This document shows positions 17,690 through 27,400 of a stretch of 64,000 bases of DNA, piece by piece (the stretch's first letter is position 1; every line of letters starts with the position of its first letter). This DNA comes from Rhizobiaceae bacterium (GTDB taxonomy: Bacteria > Pseudomonadota > Alphaproteobacteria > Rhizobiales > Rhizobiaceae). Both the position numbers and the translations under genes were made by a program. The DNA is taken from positions 310,001 through 374,000 of the forward strand of contig JAILWO010000003.1 of assembly GCA_025698895.1 (NCBI GenBank), given 5' to 3'. The notes below the pieces were generated by a model that was given only the letters and a program-made list of their open reading frames with translations, ran no database searches and was not told the DNA's origin.

Positions 17690-19405
17690 GTGGCCACTGC
17701 TAGGCGAGGGGAAAGGATTTCTCTCGTCAAGGCTGCGATCCGCGAGACGCGCGCCGCATTCTCAGGAGTGGCGCTGCTGAGCGGCGTATCGAACCTTTTG
17801 ATGCTGACCGGCCCGCTGTTCATGCTGCAGGTCTATGACCGCGTGCTGACGAGCCGAAGCGTGCCGACGCTCGTCGCGCTGGCTCTGCTTGTCGCGCTGC
17901 TCTACCTGTTCCTGGGCGTCATCGAACTGATCAGGGCGCGTGTTCTCAACCGCATTGGTCAGCGTTTCGAGGAGCAACTGGGTGAAGTTGCCTTCCACGC
18001 GGTGTTGTCACTGCCGCTCAAGACCGTCGGCAGCGACGCTGCCTATGCTCCGCGTCGGGACCTCGATCATCTGCGGCAGTTCATGAGCGGGACCGGGCCT
18101 GTGGCCATCTGCGACATACCATGGCTGCCCATCTACTTGGCCGTCGTCTTCATGCTGCATCCTTGGCTGGGCTGGCTCGGTCTGGCGGGGGCGGTGGTTC
18201 TCATCGTTCTGACGCTGGTGAACGAGGCGCGCCTGCGGGCCCCGCTTCGGCGGCTGGCGCAGATGGTCGCGGCGCGTGGCGAACTCGTCGAGGCGGCACG
18301 GCGCAATGCCGAATCTCTGCGCGCCATGGGCATGTACGGAGCTTTCGCCGAGAGATGGCGCGAGACGAATGAGGACTATCTGGCCGAGCAATGCACATCC
18401 GGCGACATGTCGGGCGGAATGACCGCGGCCACCAAGGTGCTGCGACTCGGGCTGCAGTCTGCTATATTGGGGCTGGGTGCTTATCTTGCCATCTTCCAGC
18501 AGATCACGCCCGGCGCAATGATCGCGGCCGCGATCATTACCGCGCGCGCCCTCAACCCCATCGAACTGGCGATCGGCCAATGGCGCGGCTTCGTGAACGC
18601 GCGCCAGGCCAAGGCGCGGCTGGAGGATATTCTGGAGCGCCTGCGCCGGGACGCCGAACCCATGGAACTGCCGCGTCCCGAAAAGTCGGTCAGCGTGCAG
18701 GCGCTGACCGTCGGCTCGCCCGGTGCGCGCAACCCGTTCGTGAAGGAGGCGAGCTTCCGGTTGGAAGCAGGACAGGGGCTCGGCATCATCGGCCCGAGCG
18801 GCTCAGGCAAGTCGACGCTGGCGCGGGCCCTGGTCGGAATCTGGCCGCCTACGCGCGGAACCATCAGGTTAGATGGGGCCGAGATCGATCAGTGGTCGCC
18901 GGAAGTGCTCGGACCGGCCATCGGGTATCTGCCGCAGGGCGTGGAACTGTTCGACGCGACGATCGCAGAGAACATCAGCCGGCTTAGGAAGGGTGCCGAT
19001 CCCGGCGCCACGATCGCGGCGGCGAAGCTGGCGGGCGTGCATGATATGATCCTGCAGATGCCCGATGGCTATGACACGCGCATCGGCGCGGCCGGCTCCA
19101 TCCTGTCCGCCGGACAGCGCCAGCGCATCGGCTTGGCGCGGGCTCTGTTCGGTAACCCTTTCCTGGTCGTGCTGGATGAGCCGAATGCGAGTCTCGACCA
19201 CGAAGGCGAGGTGGCATTGACCCAGGCGGTCGCTGCGGCCCGCCGGGCCGGCTCCATCGTCATCCTGATCGCGCACCGCTCGCAGGCGCTGGCAGCCGTC
19301 GACCAAGTGCTTGTCATGAATGAAGGCAGACAGGTCGCATTCGGGCCGCGCGACGAAATCTTGCGCAAGATGACCGTCCGACCGGTCACGGCGGAGAGCG
19401 CGTGA
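17690..19405 (+). CDS. Type I secretion system ATPase/permease (PrtD-like)
   Basis: A 571-residue inner-membrane ABC transporter of a type I secretion system. It has a membrane domain (about 20-310, with LFMLQVYDRVLTSRS typical of PrtD/HlyB-like exporters) and a C-terminal ATPase (Walker A GPSGSGKST, LSAGQRQR signature, Walker B LVVLDEPNASLD, HRSQAL). There is no C39 peptidase domain, so the substrate is probably an uncleaved RTX-type protein. The GTG start has a GGGGAG site. An inverted repeat GCGGTA/TACCGC at 17588-17603 lies in its upstream region and may be an operator. Confidence 0.92.
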   Translation: MATARRGERISLVKAAIRETRAAFSGVALLSGVSNLLMLTGPLFMLQVYDRVLTSRSVPTLVALALLVALLYLFLGVIELIRARVLNRIGQRFEEQLGEVAFHAVLSLPLKTVGSDAAYAPRRDLDHLRQFMSGTGPVAICDIPWLPIYLAVVFMLHPWLGWLGLAGAVVLIVLTLVNEARLRAPLRRLAQMVAARGELVEAARRNAESLRAMGMYGAFAERWRETNEDYLAEQCTSGDMSGGMTAATKVLRLGLQSAILGLGAYLAIFQQITPGAMIAAAIITARALNPIELAIGQWRGFVNARQAKARLEDILERLRRDAEPMELPRPEKSVSVQALTVGSPGARNPFVKEASFRLEAGQGLGIIGPSGSGKSTLARALVGIWPPTRGTIRLDGAEIDQWSPEVLGPAIGYLPQGVELFDATIAENISRLRKGADPGATIAAAKLAGVHDMILQMPDGYDTRIGAAGSILSAGQRQRIGLARALFGNPFLVVLDEPNASLDHEGEVALTQAVAAARRAGSIVILIAHRSQALAAVDQVLVMNEGRQVAFGPRDEILRKMTVRPVTAESA

Positions 19406-20715
19406 TGGCGTCAGAACCTTTGACACCCGCCCGCAGGGCGATCCGAAACCAGATGACAATGGGTACAATCGCCATTGCCATTCTCATCTTCGGTTTTGGA
19501 GGCTGGGCCGTGACCGCCAATCTGGCCAGCGCTGTGGTCGGGACGGGCAGCGTTGCCGTGGAGGGCAATGTCAAGCGGGTGCAGCATCGCGACGGCGGCA
19601 TTGTCGGCAGGATCCTGGTCGAGGACGGCGACATGGTCGCGGCTAATGACCTCCTGATCGAACTCGACGCGACGGTGACACGTGCCAATCTCGCGATCGT
19701 GGAGACCCGGCTCGATCAATTGCTATCCCGCTCGGCACGCCTGGTGGCCGAACGGGACGGGGCGGAACACATGACGCTGCCCGACGAGATAGCATCCCGG
19801 CGCGGCGAACCCGCGATCGCCTCGCTCATCGCATCCGAAGAAACACTGTTCGCTGCGCGGCGGTCCGCCATCGAAGGCCTCAAGAGCCAGCTCCGAGAAC
19901 GCATCACCCAGGTCGACCAGGAAACGGGTGGTTTGATCGCTCGGAGGGAAGCCAAGGAGGACGAGCTGGATCTTATCGAGGAAGAACTCGAAGGGGTCGA
20001 GTCACTCTATAAGCAGGGGCTAACCTCCATGGCGCGCTATGCGGAGCTGCGCCGCATGAAAACCCAGCTCGCGGGCGAGCTCGGACAGCTTGTTGCCGAG
20101 ATCGCCAGGGCGGAGACGCGCAAGTCGGAGACGCGTCTCCAGATCATCCAGCTTGACGAGGATCGCCGCGCCGAGGTTATGACCGAATTGCGCGATATCG
20201 AGGGCCGGATTTCGGAGCTTTCGGAACAGCGGATCGCGGCGCTCGACCAACTCCAGCGGCTCGAGCTTCGGGCGCCACAGGCGGGAATCGTCCATCAATT
20301 GCAGGTGCATACGATCGGCGGCGTCGTCGGGCCGGGCGAGACCATCATGCAGATCGTGCCGACGTCGAACGCGCTGGTGATCGAGGCGCGCGTTCAGGCC
20401 AACGACATCGATCAAGTGCATGTCGGTCAGAACGCGACCCTGCGGTTTTCCGCCTTCAACCAGCGAACGACCCCGGAAATCCGTGGCTATGTGACCGGCA
20501 TCGGCGCCGATCTCATACGCAATCAGGAAACCCGCGAAGCCTGGTACACGGTCAAGCTGGGGATCCAGCCGGAGGAACTGGAACGCCTGGACGGATTGGC
20601 GCTCGTGCCAGGCATGCCGGTGGAGACCTTCATCCGCACCCATGACCGCACGGCCGCGTCCTACCTGTTGAAGCCGCTGACCGATCAATTGGCGCGCGCG
20701 TTCCGAGAGGAATGA
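19405..20715 (+). CDS. Type I secretion membrane-fusion protein (HlyD family)
   Basis: A 436-residue periplasmic adaptor: one N-terminal membrane helix (about 18-40), a biotinyl-lipoyl half (VQHRDGGIVGRILVEDGD), a long coiled-coil hairpin (about 90-280), the second lipoyl half and a beta-barrel (RAPQAGIVHQLQVHTIGGVV). It bridges the ABC ATPase to a TolC-like outer-membrane channel. The start overlaps the upstream stop (TGATG); a GTG three bases earlier is an alternative. No TolC homologue and no RTX substrate lie in the window, so these are encoded elsewhere. Confidence 0.92.
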   Translation: MASEPLTPARRAIRNQMTMGTIAIAILIFGFGGWAVTANLASAVVGTGSVAVEGNVKRVQHRDGGIVGRILVEDGDMVAANDLLIELDATVTRANLAIVETRLDQLLSRSARLVAERDGAEHMTLPDEIASRRGEPAIASLIASEETLFAARRSAIEGLKSQLRERITQVDQETGGLIARREAKEDELDLIEEELEGVESLYKQGLTSMARYAELRRMKTQLAGELGQLVAEIARAETRKSETRLQIIQLDEDRRAEVMTELRDIEGRISELSEQRIAALDQLQRLELRAPQAGIVHQLQVHTIGGVVGPGETIMQIVPTSNALVIEARVQANDIDQVHVGQNATLRFSAFNQRTTPEIRGYVTGIGADLIRNQETREAWYTVKLGIQPEELERLDGLALVPGMPVETFIRTHDRTAASYLLKPLTDQLARAFREE

Positions 20716-20722
20716 AGTGGCC

Positions 20723-21172
20723 TTACCGGGCCGGCGCGGCCCAGGCGGCGGCGAAGTCGGGGGCAAGGGTGAATCCCACAGGCAGGCCGGACACCGGCGG
20801 CGGGCGGCGCACCCCTTCCTCCAGGAATTTCAGCGCGTCGTTTATGCCGTTCACGGTGTAGGGTTTGGCGATCACGCCTGCCGCGCCCGCGAGTTTATCG
20901 GGAAGCCGCTTGGGATTGGCCGTCAGAAAGACCACAAGCGCCGCGTCCCGCTCCTTCATATATTCGGCGACGGAAACGCCGGTCGGGCCGTCGGTGAGAT
21001 GAATATCGACCAAAGCGACGTCGGCCGGTGTGGTATCGGCAAGCTCCCTCGCCTCCCGCGCGTTCGTCGCCCAGCCAACCACCCTGTGACCGGCTTCCTC
21101 GACCACCGCTTCCAGCTCCATCGCCAGAAGCGCCTCGTCTTCGACGATAATGACCTTCAATGGCTCGTTCAT
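20723..21172 (-). CDS. Single-domain response regulator of the LOV kinase
   Basis: A 149-residue receiver protein without a DNA-binding output domain. Receiver residues are complete: acidic pocket E11-D12, phospho-acceptor D56 (ALVDIHL), T84 and K103 (IAKPY). The start is the ATG overlapping the kinase stop by four bases; a longer upstream frame runs into the kinase. The Pro/Ala-rich tail after about residue 125 has no known motif. It probably relays phosphate or acts by protein-protein contact, like single-domain regulators paired with HWE/HisKA_2 kinases. It is convergent with the secretion adaptor, with a 7-base gap. Confidence 0.9.
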   Translation of the reverse strand: MNEPLKVIIVEDEALLAMELEAVVEEAGHRVVGWATNAREARELADTTPADVALVDIHLTDGPTGVSVAEYMKERDAALVVFLTANPKRLPDKLAGAAGVIAKPYTVNGINDALKFLEEGVRRPPPVSGLPVGFTLAPDFAAAWAAPAR

Positions 21173-22305
21173 GACACGACATCGTCCGTCTGGAACGGCA
21201 GGATCAGAGAAACCCGCGTGCCCGGCGTCTGGTTTCGCCATTCGATACCGGCATGAAGCTGACGCGCCAGAGACGCCACCAGCTTTCTTCCGAACGAGCC
21301 GTTGGTCGGCGTGTCGGGAAGGCCCGTTCCGTCATCGGTGATGTCGATGATGAAATCGCCTGAGTTCTTGCGGACCGCGACATCGATCCTGCCGCCACGC
21401 CCGTTCGGGAAGGCGTGCTTCAGCGCGTTCGTGACCAGTTCGTTGACCATCAGCGCGATCGGAGCGGCCATGCTGGCCGGCACCTTGACCGCCTCCAGAT
21501 CGAAACCTGCGCGGATGTCGTCCCGCCCTGACGCGGCGACGAGGTCGGTGACGAGGTCGCGCGCGAAGTCCGCGACATCGAACAGGCCGACATCATCGGA
21601 CTGGTAAAGACGGCGGTGAACCGTCGACAGCGCCTCGACCCGCTGGAGCATGGCGCGCAGCGATTGTTTTATGCCATCGTCGGGGATGGTTCGGCTCTGC
21701 ATCAGGATCAGGGAGGAGATCATCTGAAGATTGTTCTTCACGCGGTGATCGACCTCGTGAAGGAGCAGCGTCTGCGCTTCAAGCGCCGCTTCGAGCTCCT
21801 TCGTCCGTTCCTTGACGGCGCGCTCGAACCGTTCCTTCTGGGCGGCGATCTCGTTGTGGGCCTGCTTACGCTCGGTGACGTCGAGCTGCGAGGCGAAGAA
21901 GAACTGCAGTTCGCCGTGCTCGTTGGTGACGGGGCTGATGTAGAGTGCGTTCCAGAAGGTCGAGCCGTCCTTGCGATAGTTGAGAAGGTCGACTTCTATC
22001 GCACGGCGCTCGGCGATCGCGGCGCGAACGGCGGCTATGGGGTCGTCCGCCGTATCGGGGCCCTGGAGGAACCGGCAGTTGCGGCCCATCACCTCCGAGC
22101 GCTCGTAGCCGGTCAGCCTCAGAAAGGCGTTGTTGGCGAAGACGATCGGGTTGTCGGGCTTGTGCGGGTCGGTGATCAGCATCGGCATGCGGGTCGCGCG
22201 CATGGCCGCAGCGAAGGGATCCCCCTTGCCCTGCTCGGCATGGAGATCGGCCGTCATACGCCAATCGTCGCCGTTCCGGACGTTCGTGGGATTTTCGTCG
22301 GTCAT
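21169..22305 (-). CDS. Blue-light LOV-domain histidine kinase (HWE/HisKA_2 type)
   Basis: A 378-residue soluble sensor kinase. Residues about 30-145 form a LOV photosensor: the flavin-adduct cysteine is C77 in GRNCRFLQG, with the FMN-contact residues N109 (NYRKDG), N119 (FWN) and Q140 (FASQLDVT). A linker coiled coil (147-180) leads to the kinase, with phospho-acceptor His187 in [11 protein letters not shown] and an ATP-binding domain ([28 protein letters not shown]). The start at 22305 follows alignment of the LOV core; an in-frame ATG exists at 22371. It probably signals light through the coupled response regulator. Confidence 0.93.
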   Translation of the reverse strand: MTDENPTNVRNGDDWRMTADLHAEQGKGDPFAAAMRATRMPMLITDPHKPDNPIVFANNAFLRLTGYERSEVMGRNCRFLQGPDTADDPIAAVRAAIAERRAIEVDLLNYRKDGSTFWNALYISPVTNEHGELQFFFASQLDVTERKQAHNEIAAQKERFERAVKERTKELEAALEAQTLLLHEVDHRVKNNLQMISSLILMQSRTIPDDGIKQSLRAMLQRVEALSTVHRRLYQSDDVGLFDVADFARDLVTDLVAASGRDDIRAGFDLEAVKVPASMAAPIALMVNELVTNALKHAFPNGRGGRIDVAVRKNSGDFIIDITDDGTGLPDTPTNGSFGRKLVASLARQLHAGIEWRNQTPGTRVSLILPFQTDDVVS

Positions 22306-22410
22306 GGTTGTCAATCGCGCTCCCTTCCAAAAACTGCGGGCTGGAAACGCCGACATGCGCGATTGGTTCAAAAAGCGCCCATCACAGATAGTTGCATAAA
22401 TGTCGCAGTG

Positions 22411-24492
22411 TTACCGGATCAGCACGCCAACTCGCGCCGCGCGGCCGACAGCGTCGATCACCGTGAGCGTGGAAAAACCTGCCCCGTCCGGCGACCATGA
22501 CGCCTGCCGTCGGCGTGGTGGAAGGTCGATCGGCCGGCCGTTGGCGAGCCAGCGGAACGGCGGGCGCCCGCCCTCGAGCTTCAGGATCAGGGGGGCGGCG
22601 ACTTCGCCGTCACCCCGTCCGAGCTCGATCTCCGCCCCGTGCGGAGGATAGACGAAGCGTGGCATGTCTTCGGGCGCCCTGAAACCGCCCATGCGGCGAT
22701 CACGAACAAAGCGGCGCTGGGTGACCGGCAACTCGCTCGCCTCCAACCGAACGGCGCCGGCGGGTGCGGGCGAGCGGGCCGTACGTGCTATGCCGGACCG
22801 GGCGAAGGCCTCGAACAGGATCGGCGCGGCGGTTCCGTAGCCGGTCAGTCCGGGAACCCAGCCGCCGTCAGGCCTGCCCGCCCACACGCCGAGCACGTGT
22901 CTGCCGTCGAAGCCGACGGACCAGGCGTCGCGATAGCCGTAGGACGTGCCGGTCTTGTAGGCGATGCCGAGATGTGGTGCGCCCTCGGGCGGCACGACGC
23001 CCGACAGGATGTCGGCGACCTGCCAGGCGGCGCGGGGGGCGAGCAGGTTCGTCGGCCGCCGATCCGCGCCGCCGGTGGAAACGAGCGGCAGAACGGCGCC
23101 GCGATTGGCGAACGCACCATAGGCCTGGACGAGCGCGCGGAGCGACAGGCCAGCGCCGCCAAGTCCGATCGCCAGCCCGGCGGGCTCGCCGCGCGGGAGA
23201 TCGAGCCCGGACCCCGCGCGCCGCATCCGTGCCGCGAGCCGGGCGGGACCGACCTCGTCGAGCAGCTTGACGGCCGGGACGTTGAGCGAGAGTTGCAGCG
23301 CCTGCCTCACCGACACGTCGCCCTGATAGGCGAGGTCGAAATTCCTCGGCCGGTAGCCGGCGAAATCGGCCGGCCGGTCCTCGATCACGGTTTCCTGCGC
23401 GACAAGCCCTTCCTCGAAGGCGAGACCGTAGATGAAAGGCTTCAGCGTCGAGCCGGGCGAGCGCACCGCCCGGCTCATATCGATCCAGCCATCGCGCGCC
23501 GAATCGAAGGGGTCGGGCGATCCGACGAGGGCGACGATTTCACCGCTCGACGCATCCGACATGACCATGGCCAGCGACGGTTTCGGCCCCAGCCGCCGGG
23601 CCGCTTCGCGCGCGACCTGCTCCAGCCCCTCCTGCGCCGGTCTCGAAATCGTCAGTTCGACCGCCCGTTCGGCCGGTGCTGCGGCGAAGGCTTCATCCGT
23701 CGCGTGGACGGCGAGCTGCGGCAGGTCGAGACGGCGGGTGGGGATGGGTTGGCGGCCGGCACGGGCGATCTCGTCGGGCTGGATCACGCCGGCGGCCGCC
23801 GTGCGTTCCAGCACGCGCCGGCGCGCGGCCTTCGCGGCCTCGGGAAATCGGTCGGGCCGGCGGGCCTCCGGCGATTGCGGCAACGCGACCAGGAGCGCGG
23901 CCTGCGCCACGGTCAGGCGTTTCGGCTCCTTGCCAAACCAGGCCAGCGATGCGGCCCGCAGCCCTTCCAGATTGCCGCCATAGGGCGCCAGAGTCAGATA
24001 GCGTTCCAGAATCCTGGGCTTGGTCAGGCGCCGCTCGATCTGGATCGCCCTTGCCATCTGTCTGAGCTTGGCCGCGAGGCTGCGCTCGCGGCGCGGCTCG
24101 AGAAGGCGGGCAAGCTGCATGGTGATCGTGGAGGCACCGGACACGATCCTTCCATTAAGGATGAACTGGCCGGCGGCCCGCAGCACGGCGCGCGGATCGA
24201 CGCCGGCATGATTTGCGAAGCGGCCGTCCTCATAGGCTGTCAGCATCGCCAGGTAGGCAGGGTCGACCTCGTCAAGTTCGACCGGCAGCCGCCAGCGGCC
24301 ATCCGGCGTCGCGAGCGCGCGCAACAGCCGCCCGTCGCGGTCGAACGCCTCGCGCGACAGCGGCGGTGGGTCCAGAGGCGGCGGAAACGCGCGGTCGAGC
24401 GTATCCAGTCCCGCCATCGTCCCGGTCAGCAGGATCGCTCCGGCAAGGGCCAGAGAGGCCGCGCGCGCCGCGGCTTCGACCAGCGGTCTCAT
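22411..24492 (-). CDS. pbpC: Penicillin-binding protein 1C
   Basis: A 693-residue bifunctional peptidoglycan synthase anchored in the inner membrane (helix about 12-30). The glycosyltransferase domain has EDGRFANHAGVDPRAVLRA and GASTITMQLARLL. The transpeptidase domain has the SxxK Ser348-Lys351 (SPGSTLKPF), the SxN (LSLNVPAVKLL) and the KTG (YKTGTSYGYRDAW). The last 100 residues are the C-terminal beta domain specific to PBP1C. Its ATG overlaps the end of the alpha-2-macroglobulin gene by four bases, the usual genomic partner of PBP1C. Confidence 0.95.
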   Translation of the reverse strand: MRPLVEAAARAASLALAGAILLTGTMAGLDTLDRAFPPPLDPPPLSREAFDRDGRLLRALATPDGRWRLPVELDEVDPAYLAMLTAYEDGRFANHAGVDPRAVLRAAGQFILNGRIVSGASTITMQLARLLEPRRERSLAAKLRQMARAIQIERRLTKPRILERYLTLAPYGGNLEGLRAASLAWFGKEPKRLTVAQAALLVALPQSPEARRPDRFPEAAKAARRRVLERTAAAGVIQPDEIARAGRQPIPTRRLDLPQLAVHATDEAFAAAPAERAVELTISRPAQEGLEQVAREAARRLGPKPSLAMVMSDASSGEIVALVGSPDPFDSARDGWIDMSRAVRSPGSTLKPFIYGLAFEEGLVAQETVIEDRPADFAGYRPRNFDLAYQGDVSVRQALQLSLNVPAVKLLDEVGPARLAARMRRAGSGLDLPRGEPAGLAIGLGGAGLSLRALVQAYGAFANRGAVLPLVSTGGADRRPTNLLAPRAAWQVADILSGVVPPEGAPHLGIAYKTGTSYGYRDAWSVGFDGRHVLGVWAGRPDGGWVPGLTGYGTAAPILFEAFARSGIARTARSPAPAGAVRLEASELPVTQRRFVRDRRMGGFRAPEDMPRFVYPPHGAEIELGRGDGEVAAPLILKLEGGRPPFRWLANGRPIDLPPRRRQASWSPDGAGFSTLTVIDAVGRAARVGVLIR

Positions 24493-27400
24493 TGTACCGG
24501 GTGCACCTCCATCATCCCGGTCGCGGTCCGCGCCGAAAGATGCGGGCGATACATGTCCTCGACGCTCGCGGCCGGATGGGCGTATGTGCCGGGCGTGACG
24601 GCCCGCACGACATAGGCGACGGTGATCGCGCGTGGCGAATTGGCATCGCGGTTGAAGGCGGCCACGAAGCGGTCATCGCGGAATTCGGCATGGGCGGCGT
24701 CCGTCTGGCCGAGCCACTGGAAGTTTTCCAGTGCGGCGCTGTCGACAATGCGCGGATTGTCGATCTCGAAGCCGGCCGGCAGGAGATCGGAGATCAGCAC
24801 CCGCGATGGCCAGGCGTTGAGCTCGCTGACCCGGATGACGGCGACGAAGCGCTCGTTCTGCGCGGCCTCCGACACGTTCGCCTCCGCGCCGTCCATCGAG
24901 TAATAGCGTCGGTCGATGGTGAAACCTTCGCCGCCCGCCGGCAGCGGCTGTTCGGGCGCGGCGACGGCGGTGACGACGGCCTCGACCGGCTCGGGGCCGG
25001 CATTGACGATCGTGACCGGGTTCGCCTCGATCTCCTCGCCGGACGCACGTTTGGCGAAATTGCCGCCGTGGGAAATCCCATTCACTTCCAGTTCGATCGG
25101 CGCTCCCGATGCGCGCAAAGCGCGCGCGGCCAGGAGCATCCAAGCCTCCTCCTGGGTGGACAGATAGCGGGTATCGCGGCTCCGGTCGGCGACGAAGTCG
25201 ACCATGGCCGGGACGAAGGCCGGTTCCGGCCGGGATTCCGCGGCAAGCGCGAGCATCGCCGCGCCGTCGCGCAGTCGCGAGCCGTAGTCGGCGCGCGACC
25301 AGGCGTGGCCGTCGAGCTCGCCGGCAAAGCGCAGCGCCGACCTGAAGCCCTGCTCGGCCCGTGCCGGGTCACCATAGAGCGACAGGCTGGCCGCGATCTG
25401 GGCACGCGCGAGCGGCGTGTCGAAATCCTCGAGCTGCGTATCGAGGAAGTAGCGCAGATCGCCTGCCGAGGCGCGCTGGTTGCGCGCCAGCACATAGGTC
25501 GCATAGGCGATCTCGCCGCCGCGCGACTTCACGTCAAGGTTGTAGGACAGCGAGTTGGCCAGGTTGTCGAGCGCGATATCGAGGCTGCGCTGGGGCACGT
25601 CGAATCCCTGTTCGCGCGCCCGCGTCAGGAAATCGGTGACATAGGAGTCGAGCCACAGATCGCCCGAACCGGGGCTCCACAGGCCGAAACTGCCGGACGA
25701 GGCCTGATAGGCGAGAACTCGTGCGATCGAGTCCTCTATCCGCTTCCTGAGATCGGGATCGTCGGGCAGGCCGGCGGCCTCGGAAAGTTCCGAGACATAG
25801 AGCAGCGGCAAGGCCCGGCTGGTGGTCTGCTCCGCGCAGCCATAGGGATAGCGGTCGAGCGACATCAGCAACGACGGGATGTCGAAGGCCGAATGGCGCG
25901 ACACGCCGATGGAGACCGAAGCGCCTTCCATGATGCTCGAACCGAACAGCTCGCTGTCGACGCGCAGCGATCCGCCATTGGCGGCAAGGCTGACCACATT
26001 GCGCGTGGCAACCGGCTGGGTCATGGGCCGCACCGGCAAGGCCAGCCTCTGGTCGAGCGCGATGTCGTCGCCATGGCTGATGCCGACGGTCAGGGCGCCG
26101 TCGCCGATCGACAGAGCTTCGAGCGGAATATCGACCGTCGCGGTCGCGCCCTCCGCCAGCGACAGGGTCGAGATCGCATCGGTGTCGGCGGCCACCTTGC
26201 CCGTGCCGGTCACGGCGATCCGGTAGTCTCCGGCGGGACCATCCGTGTTGGCGATGTCAAGCCTGAGCCTTGCGGTGTCGCCGGGCGCCATGAAGCGCGG
26301 CAGGCTGGCCGTCACGACGACGGGATCGCGAACAACGATGTCCTCGACCGCGTGGCCGACGGCCGTCCTGCTCCATGCGACGGCCATGACGCGCACCGTC
26401 CCATTGAACTGGGGCAGGTCGAAAGACACCGTCGCTCGCCCCTCGTCGTCGATCTCCACGATGCCGGAGAAGAAGGCGACGAGCTTCTCGGTCGGCGGGC
26501 TGCCGCTGGACGTCATCTGACCGCCGTCGCCGCCGGTACGGATGCGTCCGGTCGCGCCCAGCGAGCCGTCGATCAGCCGGCCGTAGAGATCGCGCATCTC
26601 GATGCCGAGCTGGCGCTGCCCGAAATACCAGGCTTCCGGATCGGGTGCCTCGTAGCGGGTCAGGTTGAGGATGCCGACATCGACAGCCGCGACGGTGACA
26701 TAGGCTTTCTCGCCCGCCTCAAGGCCGGCAAGCGTCACCGGAATGTCGAGCGGCCGCCGCGGCAGGGTCTTGTCGGGCAGGTCGAGCGCGACATTCACCT
26801 TGCGCGGACCGGGGTCGACGGAGAGCCATTTTACGCCGATGGCGCGCGACGGCATTCGGCTTTCGCCGGCGTCCCCGGGACGGTAGAGCGTCGCCGTGAC
26901 ATAGGCGCCGGCGCCCCATTCCTCGGTGACGGGGAGTTCGACCACGCCGCCATTCTCGCCGATGGCCTGCGTCCTGACGGCAACGAGCCGGTCCGCCCCC
27001 ACCGTGACAAGCAGTTGGCCGGCGAAGCGCGGCGACACCTGAAGCCGCGCGGTTTCGCCGACCGCATAGTCTTCCTTGTCGAGCGCGATTTCCAGCGCGT
27101 CGGGCGTTTCGGTAGAGGCGGCCTCGACATACCAGCCGGCATCGAACTCGACGCTCGATTGCGGGCCGGCCGGGTCGTTGGTGATGACCTCGAGCCGGTA
27201 GCGGCCCCAGCCGACGGCCTGGGAGAGCTCGGATGCCTCGTCGGCGGCCAGGTTCAGTTCACCCTCGGCGACCTTGGTGACGGTGGTGTAGGGCTCGTAG
27301 TTCCAGCGTCCGTCCTGTCGGTACCACTGATAGTTCCGCTCGATGCGCGACAGCGTCCAGCTTGCATCGAGCGCGGTACGCTCGCCATCGGGCGAGACGC

